Source: CAZTDU01 sp964617355 (GTDB lineage Bacteria; Pseudomonadota; Gammaproteobacteria; Burkholderiales; SG8-39). Taken from it: a DNA stretch of 38,933 nt. The position numbers were made by a program, and so were the translations under genes. Where the stretch lies: contig CAZTXP010000027.1 of the NCBI GenBank assembly GCA_964617355.1, forward strand, positions 1 to 38,933, read 5' to 3'. A model generated the notes under the pieces. That model was not told where the DNA came from and did no database searches. It saw only the letters and a list, made by a program, of their open reading frames with translations. How positions within the stretch are numbered: the stretch's first letter is position 1; each line of letters starts with the position of its first letter. Shown in pieces: positions 25,720-35,100 of the stretch.

Positions 25720-28185
25720 TTATCCCCCCGGGGCGCTGCCTCGCGGACGGATTTGCTTGTAAGCCTCGTAGAACAGCACGCCGCTCGCGCCCGAGAGCGC
25801 GGCGAGCACGAACGGCCCGGGCGGCAGCGGCGCGAAGCGGAACAGCGACGCCATCGACGGCAGGTACACCGCTGCGAGCAGCGCGACCAGCGCGCCCGTG
25901 GTCACCATCCACAGCGCCGGGTTGGGCTTGGCGAGCGCGCGGAAGATCGAACGGTCGCGCGTGCGCGTGGCGTGGATCATCGCGAGGTTGCCGAACACGA
26001 TCGAGGTGAAGCCGAAGGCGCGCAGCACGCCTTCGTCCCAGCCCTGCCGCGACGCCCACCAGAAGCCGAGGAAGGCCGTCACCAGCACGCCCGCGCCCAG
26101 CAGCAGGCTGACACCGACCATCTCGGCGCTGAAGAGGCGCTCCCGGGGATCGCGCGGCGGGTGCCGCATCGCGCCCTCCTCGCTCGCCTCGGCCTCGAAC
26201 ACGATCGAGCACGCCGGGTCGATGACGAACTCCAGGAACACGATGTGCACCGGGTACAGGAACGGCGGCCAGCCGAAGGCGAGCGGGATGAACGACATGC
26301 CCGCGGTCGGCACGTGCACCGCGAGGATGTAGCGCATCGCGTTGCGGATGTTCTCGTAGATGCGCCGTCCGAGCCGCACCGTGTGCACGATGGAGCCGAA
26401 GTGGTCCTCGAGCAGCACCAGCGCCGCGGCCTCGCGCGCCACGTCCGTGCCGCGCTTGCCCATCGCCACGCCAATGTGCGCCGCCTTCAGCGCCGGCGCG
26501 TCGTTGACGCCGTCGCCGGTCATCGCCACCACCTCGCCCGCGGCCCGGTACGCCTGCACGAGGCGCAGCTTCTGGTCCGGCCGGATGCGCGCGAACACGT
26601 TCACGCGCTTCACGGCTTGCGCGAGCGCCGCGTCGTCCATCGCGTCTAGCTGCGCGCCGGTGAGCGCGCCCGCGCCGACGCCCAGCCCCGCCTGCCCGGC
26701 GATCGCGAGCGCGGTGCCCGGATAGTCGCCGGTGATCATCACCACGCGAATGCCGGCGCCGTGGCACTGTTCCACCGCCTCAGGCACCTCGGCGCGCAGC
26801 GGGTCGGCGAGCGCGACGAAACCGAGCCAGCGGAAAGCCCAGCCGAGCGGGGTGTCGGGCCACTCCGCACCGTCGGCGTCGCACTCCGCGACGGCGAGCA
26901 GGCGCAATCCCTTGGCGCTCGCGGCCGCGACATCCTGCATGGCCCGCGCCGCAGCCTCGGCGCCAAGGCCGCAGGCCTCGATCACCGCCTCGGGCGCGCC
27001 CTTCAGCGCCACGCGCACTTCGCCCATGGGCGAGCGCCACGCATTGCACACGGCGAGGAACGCCGGCGTGATCGGATACTCTCGCACCAGCGTCCAGTCG
27101 CGCCGCAGTTGCTCGCCGGAGGCGCCCGCCGCCTCGACGATCGCGCGCTCCATCGGGTCGAAGGGGTCGCGCGCGCAGGCCAGCGCAGCCACGTCCCTGA
27201 GGCGCAAGTCGTCGCCGGCGGCGATGGTCTCCACCACCTGCATGCGGTTCTGCGTCAGCGTGCCCGTCTTGTCCACGCACAGCACGGTCGCCGCACCCAG
27301 CGTCTCGATCGCCGGCATGCGCCGCGTCAGCACGTCGTGGCGCGAGATGCGCCACGCGCCGATGGCGAGGAACACCGTCAGGATCACCGGGAACTCCTCG
27401 GGCAGCACCGCCATCGCCAGCGTGATGCCGGCGAGCACGCTCTCCAGCCAGCCGCCGCGCGTCGCCGCGTAGGCGAGCGTGAGCAGCACGCAGGTCGCGA
27501 TCGCGCCGATCGCCACCACCTTCACGAAGTGCCCGGTCTCTTCCTGCAACCGCGTCTTGCCGGTCTCGAGCGTGGCGAGCGACTGGCCGATGCGGCCGAA
27601 CTCGGTGCGCGGCCCGGTCAAGGCGACCAGTGCCCGCCCCTGCCCGCGCACCACCAGCGTGCCGGAGAACACCTTGTCGCCCTCGCCCTTGTCGACCGGC
27701 AGCGATTCGCCGGTGAGCAGCGACTCATCCACCGCGAGCCCGGTCCCCGCGAGCACCGCGCCGTCGGCCGGCACGCGATCGCCTTCGTTCAAGAGCACGA
27801 GATCGCCGCGCACCACCTCGGCGCCGGGAATGCGCCGGCGCTCGCCGTCGCGGATCACCAGCGCGCGCGGGCTGGAGAGGTCCTTCAGCGCCTCGAGCGC
27901 GCGCTCGGACTTGCGCTCCTGCACCACGGTGATCGCCATCACCACGATCACCGAGGCCGCGAGCACCAGCGCCTCGTGCACGTCGCCGAGCAGCCAGTAG
28001 ATGCCCGCGCCCGCCACCAGCAGCACGAACATCGGCTCCTTCAGCACCTCGACGAGGATCGAGAGCGTGCTGCGCCGCTCGCTGCCGGGCAGCGTGTTCG
28101 GGCCCTCGGCGGCCAGCCGCGCCGCCGCCTCGTCGCCCGACAACCCGCTCGGGTCGGCGTCGAAATTCCGTTCGGTATCAGCCAT
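25720..28185 (-). CDS. P2-type (Ca2+-ATPase-like) cation-translocating P-type ATPase
   Basis: Inner-membrane pump, 821 residues from the chosen start. It has the N-terminal cation-ATPase domain (LSGDEAAARLAAEGPNTLP), actuator TGES at 158-161, M4 motif PEEFP at 262-266, phosphorylation site DKTGT at 305-309, KGAPE, and MTGDGVNDAPAL. FVIDPACSIVFEAE in the M6 region has acidic residues that could bind a cation. PEEFP in place of the PEGLP of Ca2+ pumps marks a bacterial subgroup of uncertain ion. The start at 28185 is preferred because an FNR-type box and a -10 upstream place transcription at about 28188; an ATG at 28197 and a TTG at 28236 are alternatives. It is first in the run with the PAS kinase. 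Confidence 0.9.
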   Translation of the reverse strand: MADTERNFDADPSGLSGDEAAARLAAEGPNTLPGSERRSTLSILVEVLKEPMFVLLVAGAGIYWLLGDVHEALVLAASVIVVMAITVVQERKSERALEALKDLSSPRALVIRDGERRRIPGAEVVRGDLVLLNEGDRVPADGAVLAGTGLAVDESLLTGESLPVDKGEGDKVFSGTLVVRGQGRALVALTGPRTEFGRIGQSLATLETGKTRLQEETGHFVKVVAIGAIATCVLLTLAYAATRGGWLESVLAGITLAMAVLPEEFPVILTVFLAIGAWRISRHDVLTRRMPAIETLGAATVLCVDKTGTLTQNRMQVVETIAAGDDLRLRDVAALACARDPFDPMERAIVEAAGASGEQLRRDWTLVREYPITPAFLAVCNAWRSPMGEVRVALKGAPEAVIEACGLGAEAAARAMQDVAAASAKGLRLLAVAECDADGAEWPDTPLGWAFRWLGFVALADPLRAEVPEAVEQCHGAGIRVVMITGDYPGTALAIAGQAGLGVGAGALTGAQLDAMDDAALAQAVKRVNVFARIRPDQKLRLVQAYRAAGEVVAMTGDGVNDAPALKAAHIGVAMGKRGTDVAREAAALVLLEDHFGSIVHTVRLGRRIYENIRNAMRYILAVHVPTAGMSFIPLAFGWPPFLYPVHIVFLEFVIDPACSIVFEAEASEEGAMRHPPRDPRERLFSAEMVGVSLLLGAGVLVTAFLGFWWASRQGWDEGVLRAFGFTSIVFGNLAMIHATRTRDRSIFRALAKPNPALWMVTTGALVALLAAVYLPSMASLFRFAPLPPGPFVLAALSGASGVLFYEAYKQIRPRGSAPGG

Positions 28186-28195
28186 TTGCCGACCC

Positions 28196-28236
28196 ATTGT
28201 GTACCCACCGCCGGTGCGGTGGTTGACCCCCGTCAA
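28196..28236 (-). promoter_or_regulatory. FNR/Anr-like box and -10 of the P-type ATPase gene
   Basis: TTGACCCCCGTCAA (28223-28236) is a perfect dyad, TTGAC-N4-GTCAA, fitting the FNR/Anr/FixK pattern TTGA-N6-TCAA. On the minus strand CACAAT (28201-28196) can serve as -10. The predicted start at about 28188 puts the box centre at about -41.5, the class II activator position. Confidence 0.6.
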
Positions 28237-28367
28237 GCGGCCCGACCCCGGCCGGCCGCGTTTCGCCCCCCGATTCCGGCGCTTCGTCGCAATGCCCTCG
28301 CGCCGCCCGGCTGCGATGCGGAAACTGCCTCCATCGCCTCACGGCACAACCTTCCCGGAGACCCGCC

Positions 28368-28757
28368 ATGACCGCCCAGTTCACCCCCGCGATCCTGATC
28401 CACGCCGCCGCCGCCCTCGCCGCCCTGGTGCTCGGCGCCGGAGTGTTCCTCGCCCGCAAGGGCACCTTCCTGCATCGCATGGCCGGCCGCGGCTGGGCGG
28501 TGCTGATGCTCGTCACCGCGATCTCGACGTGGTGGATCCGTTCCAGCGGCAGCTTCTCGTGGATCCACGGCCTGTCGGTGCTGACCCTCGTGATGCTCGT
28601 CGGCGCGGTGTACTACGCCATCGTCGGCAACATCCGCCGCCACCAGAAGCTGGTCACCGGGCTCTACGCCGGCGGCCTCGTCATCGCCGGCCTGTTCACG
28701 CTGCTGCCGCAGCGCCTGCTCGGCCAGATCGTCTGGTCGAGCATCGGCCTGATCTGA
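28368..28757 (+). CDS. small four-span membrane protein (DUF2306-like)
   Basis: Membrane protein of 129 residues with four predicted spans (about 8-28, 42-58, 66-88 and 98-118). The text GTFLHRMAGRGWAVLMLVTAISTWWI resembles DUF2306 membrane proteins, whose role is unknown. GGAG precedes the ATG by about ten bases. It is transcribed away from the P-type ATPase and 27 bases before a LytS-type kinase gene, so it may belong to the same transcript and serve as an accessory of that sensor; this is inference. The 130 bases upstream hold no promoter I can call with confidence, although the FNR-type box could also act in this direction. Confidence 0.75.
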   Translation: MTAQFTPAILIHAAAALAALVLGAGVFLARKGTFLHRMAGRGWAVLMLVTAISTWWIRSSGSFSWIHGLSVLTLVMLVGAVYYAIVGNIRRHQKLVTGLYAGGLVIAGLFTLLPQRLLGQIVWSSIGLI

Positions 28758-28784
28758 GCCGCGACGATCGAGTAACCTCGCGCC

Positions 28785-29738
28785 ATGCCGAATCTCCTGC
28801 ACGCGATCCTCGGCACGGCCGCGTTCAATACCGCGATCGCGGCGCTGCTCGCCCTGATCCGCTTCGGCGGCACCTTCTTCGAGAACCTGGTGTTCTCGCA
28901 GTGCATCGGCTTCACGGTGATCGCGGTGTTCCTCGGCACGTGGCGCCTCGGGGGCGGCGAGCGCCCACGCGGCTGGCGGCTCGCGGCGGCCATGGGCGCG
29001 TCGATCCTCGCCGGCTGGCTCGGCGGCACGGCGCTCGCCTCGTGGCTCATCGGCGTGCCGTGGAACCCGAAGATCGCCGGCGGCGCGGTCCTCGGCATCA
29101 CGGTTGCGTCGAGCCTGATCGGCATGTCGTACTTCTGGCAGCGCAGCCGCACCGCCGCCATCGAGCGCGAGGCCGCCGAGGCGCGGCTGCGCCTGCTGCA
29201 GGCGCAGATCGAGCCGCACTTCCTCTTCAACACGCTCGCCAACCTCGACGCGCTCATCCAGGTCGACCCGAAGCGCGCGCGCGCCATGCTCGGGCACCTG
29301 AACGACTGGCTGCGCGCCACGCTGCAGGCGACCCGCAAGGAGTGGACCACGCTCGCCGAGGAGTTCGCCATGCTGCGCGGCTACCTCGAGGTGCAGTCGG
29401 TGCGCATGGGGCCGCGGCTGCGCTACGCGCTCGAGTTGCCGGAAGGCCTCGGATCGGCCACATTGCCGCCGATGCTGCTGCAACCGCTGGTGGAGAACGC
29501 GATCAAGCACGGGCTGGAACCGAAGATGGACGGCGGCGAGATCGTCGTGCGCGCCGAGTCGCGCGGAGGGCGCCTCGTGATCGCCGTGTCCGATACCGGC
29601 GTGGGCTCGTCGAACGCCGGCGGACACGGCATCGGCCTGGACAACGTGCGCCAGCGCACGGCCGCGGTCGGCGGCACCATGGCGTACGCGAACAATGCGT
29701 CCGGCGGCGTCACCGTCACGCTCGAGATCCCCGCATGA
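28785..29738 (+). CDS. LytS/AlgZ-type membrane sensor histidine kinase
   Basis: Histidine kinase of the HisKA_7TM-like/His_kinase (LytS, YehU, AlgZ) group, 317 residues. Four hydrophobic spans occupy about residues 8-118. The phosphorylated histidine is H145 in AQIEPHFLFNTLANLDAL, the signature of this kinase type. The ATPase domain shows LPPMLLQPLVENAIKHGLEP as N-box and VSDTGVGS and GHGIGLDNVRQR as G boxes. There is no periplasmic sensor domain of note, so it probably reads a membrane or cytoplasmic cue. The stop overlaps the start of the LytTR regulator as ATGA, making a coupled two-component pair. Confidence 0.93.
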   Translation: MPNLLHAILGTAAFNTAIAALLALIRFGGTFFENLVFSQCIGFTVIAVFLGTWRLGGGERPRGWRLAAAMGASILAGWLGGTALASWLIGVPWNPKIAGGAVLGITVASSLIGMSYFWQRSRTAAIEREAAEARLRLLQAQIEPHFLFNTLANLDALIQVDPKRARAMLGHLNDWLRATLQATRKEWTTLAEEFAMLRGYLEVQSVRMGPRLRYALELPEGLGSATLPPMLLQPLVENAIKHGLEPKMDGGEIVVRAESRGGRLVIAVSDTGVGSSNAGGHGIGLDNVRQRTAAVGGTMAYANNASGGVTVTLEIPA

Positions 29739-30505
29739 CGAGAGCGCTGATCGCGGAAGACGAACCGCTCCTCGCCGCCAGCCTGCAGGCCCTGCTCGCC
29801 GAGGCGTGGCCGGAGCTCGAGGTGGTCGCGGTCGCGCCCAACGGCCCCGCCGCGCTGGAAGCGTGCGAGCGCGAGCGGCCCGAGGTTGCCTTCCTCGACA
29901 TCCGCATGCCCGGCCTCACCGGGCTCGAGGTCGCCGAGGAACTCGCCGACCGCATGGGCGAGCGCGTGCCCGCCATCGTCTTCGTCACCGCGTACGACGA
30001 ATACGCGCTCGCCGCGTTCGACGCCGCCGCGGTGGACTACGTGCTCAAGCCCGTGAACACCCCGCGCCTCGCGCGTGCCGTCGAGCGCCTGAAGGCGCGC
30101 CTCGCGAGGCCCGAGGCCGGCCTCGACGCGCTGCTCGCGCAGCTGCGCGGCCTGGCCGGCGGCACACCCTCGCCGACCGAGACGCTGCGTACCATCCGCG
30201 CCGGCGTCGGCAACAGCGTGAAGATGATTCCCGTGGACGACGTGCTCTGCTTCCAGGCCGCCGACAAGTACACCAGCGTGATCACCGCCGAAGGCGAGGC
30301 CCTGATCCGCACGCCGCTGAAGGAACTGCTCGCGCAGCTGCCGGCGGACCGCTTCAAGCAGGTGCACCGCGGCACCATCGTCAACCTGCAGGCCGTGGTC
30401 GCCGCGATGCGCGACGAGCAGGGAAAGGTGTCGCTGCGCTTGCGCGGCCGCGACGAGCCGCTCGCGGTCAGCCGGATCTACGCCGACCTGTTCCGCGCCA
30501 TGTAA
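29735..30505 (+). CDS. LytTR-family response regulator
   Basis: DNA-binding regulator of 256 residues, partner of the preceding kinase. The receiver domain (about 1-120) has the acidic pair in AEDEP (D9, E10), the phospho-acceptor D55 in FLDIRMPG, T/S in FVTAYDEYAL and K in VLKPVN. The LytTR domain covers about 155-256, including VDDVLCFQAADKYTSVIT, ADRFKQVHRGTIVNL and the ending EPLAVSRIYADLFR. LytTR proteins bind direct repeats about one helical turn apart; an ATGTAAA repeat with an 11-base period overlaps this gene's own stop codon, 40-58 bases before mdtA. The efflux operon is therefore its most likely target. Confidence 0.93.
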   Translation: MTRALIAEDEPLLAASLQALLAEAWPELEVVAVAPNGPAALEACERERPEVAFLDIRMPGLTGLEVAEELADRMGERVPAIVFVTAYDEYALAAFDAAAVDYVLKPVNTPRLARAVERLKARLARPEAGLDALLAQLRGLAGGTPSPTETLRTIRAGVGNSVKMIPVDDVLCFQAADKYTSVITAEGEALIRTPLKELLAQLPADRFKQVHRGTIVNLQAVVAAMRDEQGKVSLRLRGRDEPLAVSRIYADLFRAM

Positions 30506-30551
30506 ACAGGATGTAAAACCGCCCGGCCCGAGGGGTCCGGGCCGGTAAGAT
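30500..30551 (+). promoter_or_regulatory. mdtA upstream region: ATGTAAA direct repeat, hairpin and -10
   Basis: ATGTAAA occurs at 30500-30506 and 30511-30517, an 11-base period. CCGGCCCG (30523-30530) and CGGGCCGG (30538-30545) form a perfect stem with a seven-base loop. TAAGAT (30546-30551) stands as a -10 six bases before the mdtA ATG. The repeat centre would be near -49 if transcription starts at the ATG, a position suited to an activator such as the adjacent LytTR protein. Confidence 0.5.
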
Positions 30552-30557
30552 GCCGCC

Positions 30558-32189
30558 ATGCCCGCCCCCCTCCCTCCGCCGGCGCAGAGCGCCGGTCGTA
30601 GCTTTCTCTGGATCCTCCTCGTCATCGCCCTGGTCGGCGGCGGCTGGTACGGATGGCAGCGGTACCAATCCTCGTCGACGCCGGCGGCCGACACCAAGGG
30701 CAGCCCCGACGCCAAGGGCGCCAAGGGCTTCGGCAAGGGCGCGGGCGGCGCGATTCCCGTGGTCGCGGTCGCCGCGTCCAAGGGCGAGCTGGATGTCTTC
30801 CTCACGGGCCTCGGCACCGTGGTGCCGCTGCGTACCGTGGTGGTGAAGAGCCGCGTGGACGGCCAGCTGATGAGCGTGGGCTTTCGCGAGGGCCAGCTGG
30901 TACAGGAAGGCCAGCTGCTCGCGGAGATCGACCCACGGCCGTTCCAGGCCTCGCTGAAGCAGGCCGAGGGCCAGCTCGCGCGCGACCAGGCGCAGCTCGC
31001 GAACGCGAAGATCGACCTCGAGCGCTACAAGACGCTGCTCGGGCAGGACTCGATCGCGAAGCAGCAGGTGGATTCGCAGGAAGCCCTCGTGCGCCAGCTC
31101 GAGGGCACGGTGCGCGTCGACCAGGGCCTGCTCGACAACGCGCGCCTGCAACTCACCTACGCGCGCATCACCGCGCCGATCGCGGGCCGCGTCGGGCTGC
31201 GGCAGGTCGATCCGGGCAACATCGTGCGCTCGGGCGACGCCAACGGCCTCGTGGTCATCACGCAGCAGCAGCCGATCACCGTGCTGTACACGCTGCCGCA
31301 GGACACCCTGCCCGGCGTGCTGCGCCGGCAGGCCGACGGCGGCAAGGTGCTGGTCGAGGCCTGGGACCGCGAGCTTAAGGCGAAGCTCGCCACCGGCGAA
31401 CTCGCCGCGGTCGACAACCAGGTCGACGTCGCCACCGGCACGGTGAAGCTGAAGGCCACGTTCCGGAACGAGGACGCGGCGCTGTTCCCGAACCAGTTCG
31501 TCAACGTGCGCATGAAACTCGAAACCCTGTCGAACGCCACCATCGTGCCCGCGGCGGCGATCCAGCGCGGCGCGCAGAGCCTCTTCGTCTACGTGGTGAA
31601 GGACGACAACCGCGTCACCGCGCGCCCGGTGAAGCTCGGCCCGCAGGACGGCAATCGCGTCGCCGTCACCGAGGGCGTGGGCGCGGGCGAGGTGGTCGTG
31701 GTCGACGGCATCGACCGGCTGCGCGAAGGCGCCACGGTCGCGCTCGCGCAACGCCCCGAGTTCAAGGGCACGGTCGACGGGCAAGCCGAGAAGAAAGGCG
31801 GCGCCAGCCGCTGGAACTCGCTCACCGACGAGCAGAAGAAGGCGGCCTGGGAAAAGATGTCGCCCGAGCAGAAGGCGCGGCTGCTGGAAGCCAAGGCGAA
31901 GCGCGAAGCCGAGGCGAAGAAGGACGGCGCGAAGCCCGACGCCCCGAAGCCGGAGGCGCCCAAGGCCGAACCGAAGAAGGACGCCGCGCCCAAGGGGGAA
32001 GCACCCAAGGCCGAGGCGCCGAAGGCCGAAGCCACGCCCGCCGCCGACGCCGCGCCGCGCAAGCGCTGGCGCGAGATGAACGAGGACGAGAAGAAGGCCG
32101 CGTGGCCGACGCTGCCGCCCGAGATCAAGGCGCGCATCCTCGAGGCGAAGGCGAAGCGCGAGGCGGAAGGCAACGCCGGGAAGCAGTGA
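30558..32189 (+). CDS. mdtA: RND efflux periplasmic adaptor MdtA with long C-terminal tail
   Basis: Membrane-fusion protein that joins the MdtB/MdtC pump to an outer membrane channel. It has 543 residues, against about 415 for E. coli MdtA. Residues 16-36 anchor it in the inner membrane. The core (about 65-400) shows lipoyl-type halves around GQLMSVGFREGQLVQEGQLLAEIDP and TYARITAPIAGRVGLRQVDPGN, a helical hairpin between them, and the beta-barrel and membrane-proximal domains. From about 405 there is an unusual tail: a 35-residue Lys/Ala-rich module at 418-452, a Lys/Pro/Ala/Glu linker, and a second copy at 503-537. The start lacks a Shine-Dalgarno but has a -10 close by. mdtB follows after one base. 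Confidence 0.93.
   Translation: MPAPLPPPAQSAGRSFLWILLVIALVGGGWYGWQRYQSSSTPAADTKGSPDAKGAKGFGKGAGGAIPVVAVAASKGELDVFLTGLGTVVPLRTVVVKSRVDGQLMSVGFREGQLVQEGQLLAEIDPRPFQASLKQAEGQLARDQAQLANAKIDLERYKTLLGQDSIAKQQVDSQEALVRQLEGTVRVDQGLLDNARLQLTYARITAPIAGRVGLRQVDPGNIVRSGDANGLVVITQQQPITVLYTLPQDTLPGVLRRQADGGKVLVEAWDRELKAKLATGELAAVDNQVDVATGTVKLKATFRNEDAALFPNQFVNVRMKLETLSNATIVPAAAIQRGAQSLFVYVVKDDNRVTARPVKLGPQDGNRVAVTEGVGAGEVVVVDGIDRLREGATVALAQRPEFKGTVDGQAEKKGGASRWNSLTDEQKKAAWEKMSPEQKARLLEAKAKREAEAKKDGAKPDAPKPEAPKAEPKKDAAPKGEAPKAEAPKAEATPAADAAPRKRWREMNEDEKKAAWPTLPPEIKARILEAKAKREAEGNAGKQ
31809..32168 (+). repeat. duplicated 35-residue module in the MdtA tail
   Basis: Copy 1 is residues 418-452 (31809-31913), copy 2 residues 503-537 (32064-32168). 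22 of 35 positions are identical by eye, including RW at the start, KKAAW in the middle and LEAKAKREAE at the end. They are separated by a 50-residue KP/APK-rich linker. Both are predicted helical and highly charged. Copy 1 contains SLTDEQKK, reminiscent of the LTxxQ motif of Spy/CpxP-type periplasmic proteins. Confidence 0.8.
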
Positions 32190-32190
32190 C

Positions 32191-35100
32191 GTGAATCCTT
32201 CACGTCCCTTTATCGAGCGGCCGGTAGCGACCACGCTGCTGATGCTCGCCATCCTGCTGTGCGGCGCGCTCGCCTACAAGCAGCTGCCGACCTCCGCGCT
32301 GCCGGACGTCGACTACCCGACGATCCAGGTCTTCACCTTCTATCCCGGCGGCAGCCCGGACGTGATGGCCTCGTCCATCACCGCGCCGCTCGAACGCCAG
32401 TTCGGCCAGATCCCGGGCCTGAAGCAGATGTCGTCCACGAGTTCGGGCGGCGCCTCGGTGATCACGCTGCAGTTCGACCTCAAGGTGCCGCTCGACGTCG
32501 CCGAACAGGGCGTGCAGGCGGCGATCAACGCCGGCTCGAACCTGCTGCCCTCGGACCTCCCCGCCCCGCCGGTCTACAGCAAGGTGAACCCGGCCGACGC
32601 GCCGATCATGACGCTCGGCCTCACCTCGGCGACGCTGCCGCTGCCGGTGATCCAGAACCTCGCCGACACGCGCCTCGCGCAGAAGCTCTCGCAGGTCACC
32701 GGCGTCGGCCTCGTCACGCTCGCCGGCGGCCAGCGCCCCGCAGTGCGCATCCAGGCCAACCCCGCGGCGCTCGCCGCCAACGGGCTTTCGCTCGAAGACC
32801 TGCGCTCGGCGATCAACACCGCCAACGTGAAGCGCGCCAAGGGCAACCTCGACACGCAGACGCGCAGCTACACCATCGACGCCAACGACCAGCTCGCCTC
32901 GGCCGCCGAGTACAAGCCGATCGTCATCGCCTACAAGAACGGCGCCCCGGTGACGCTCACCGACGTCGCCGAAGTCACCGACGGCGCCGAGAACGCACGC
33001 CTCGCGGCGTGGATGAACCGCACGCCGGCGATCCTGCTGAACATCCAGCGCCAGCCCGGCGCCAACGTGATCGAGGTCGTCGACCGCGTGAAGAAGCAGC
33101 TGCCGCAACTGCGCGCCTCGCTGCCGGCCGGCATCGACGTCGCCGTGCTCACCGACCGCACCGTCACCATCCGCGCCTCGGTGCACGACGTGCAGGTCGA
33201 GCTGCTCTTTGCCATCGCGCTGGTCGTGCTGGTGATCTTCGTGTTCCTCAGGAACGTGCCAGCGACGCTGATCCCGAGCGTCGCGGTGCCGCTGTCCTTG
33301 GTCGGCACCTTCGGCTTCATGTACCTCGCCGGCTTCTCGATCAACAACCTCACGCTGATGGCGCTGGTGGTCGCCACCGGTTTCGTGGTGGACGACGCCA
33401 TCGTCGTCATCGAGAACATCGCGCGCTACCTCGAGGAAGGCATGAGTCCGCTGCAGGCCGCGCTGAAGGGCTCGGAGCAGATCGGCTTCACGATCGTCTC
33501 GCTGACGTTTTCGCTCGTCGCGGTGCTGATCCCCCTGCTCTTCATGGGCGACGTCGTCGGGCGCCTGTTCCGCGAGTTCGCGGTGACGCTGGCGGTGGCG
33601 ATCCTGATCTCGGGCGCGATCTCGCTCACGCTCACCCCCATGATGTGCGCGCGCCTGCTGCGCCACGTGCCCGAGGCCGAGCAGGGCCGCTTCTACCACT
33701 GGAGCGGCCGCCTCTTCGATCGCATCATCGGCCGCTACGGCGAGGTGCTGAAGTGGGTGCTCGACCGGCAGGCCGCGACGCTGCTCGTGGCGGTCGGCAC
33801 GCTCGTCCTCACCGTGATCCTGTACCTCGCGGTGCCCAAGGGCTTCTTCCCGGTGCAGGACACCGGCGTGATCCAGGGCATCTCGGAGGCGCCGCAGAAC
33901 ATCTCGTTCCAGGCCATGGCCGAGCGCCAGCAGGCGATCGCCGACGTCGTGCTGCAGGACCGCGCGGTGGAGAGCCTGTCGTCCTTCATCGGCGTCGACG
34001 GCATCAACGCCACCCTGAACAGCGGCCGCATCCTCATCAACCTGAAGCCGCTGGACGAGCGCCGCGAGCGCGCGCCCGACATCATCCGCCGCCTGCGCGA
34101 GCAGCTCGCCGGCGTGCCCGGCATCACGCTCTACATGCAGCCGGTCCAGGACCTCACCATCGAGGACCGCGTCAGCCGAACGCAGTACCTGTTCACCATG
34201 GAGTCGCCCGACTCCGCGGTGCTCGCGCAGTGGGTGCCGAAACTCGTCGAGCGCCTTCAGCAGGCGCCCGAGATGCGCGACGTCGCCTCCGACCTGCAGG
34301 ACCGTGGGCTGCAGGCGTACGTCGACATCAACCGCGACACCGCGAGCCGCCTCGGCATCACGCCGGCCTCGATCAACGCCGCGCTCTACAACGCCTTCGG
34401 CCAGCGCCTCGTGTCGACGATCTTCACGCAGGCCACGCAGTACCGCGTCGTGCTCGAGGTCGACAAGGCCTTCCGCGCCGGGCCCGAGGCGCTCGCCAAC
34501 CTCTACGTGCCCACCACCTCCGGCACGCAGGTGCCGCTGTCGACGGTGGCGTCGATCCGCATCGGCACCGCGCCGCTCGCCATCAACCACGTCGGCCAGT
34601 TCCCGGCGGCGACGGTGTCGTTCAACCTCGCGCGCCGGTCCTCGCTGGGCCACGCGGTCGAGGTGGTCGAGGCCGCGGCGCGCGAGATCGGCATGCCGCA
34701 GTCGGTGGTGATCAACTTCCAGGGCGCCGCGGCCTCGTTCCGCGATTCGCTGTCGGGGACCCTGCTCCTCGTGCTCGCCGCGGTGGTCACCATGTACATC
34801 GTGCTCGGCGTGCTCTACGAGAGCTACATCCATCCGGTGACGATCCTCTCCACGCTGCCCACCGCCACCGTGGGTGCGCTGCTCGCGCTGCTGCTCGCCG
34901 GCAGCGACCTCGGCATCGTCGCGGTGATCGGCATCATCCTGCTGATCGGCATCGTGAAGAAGAACGCCATCATGATGATCGACTTCGCGCTCGACGCCGA
35001 GCGCACGCAGGGGCTCGCGCCGCGCGAGGCGATCTTCCAGGCCTGCCTGCTGCGCTTCCGCCCGATCCTGATGACCACCATGGCGGCGCTGCTCGGCGCG

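Noticed and set aside
28186..28236. TTG at 28236 or ATG at 28197 as start of the P-type ATPase
   Set aside because: Both would lie upstream of the transcription start deduced from the FNR-type box and the -10. Not excluded if that promoter is wrong.
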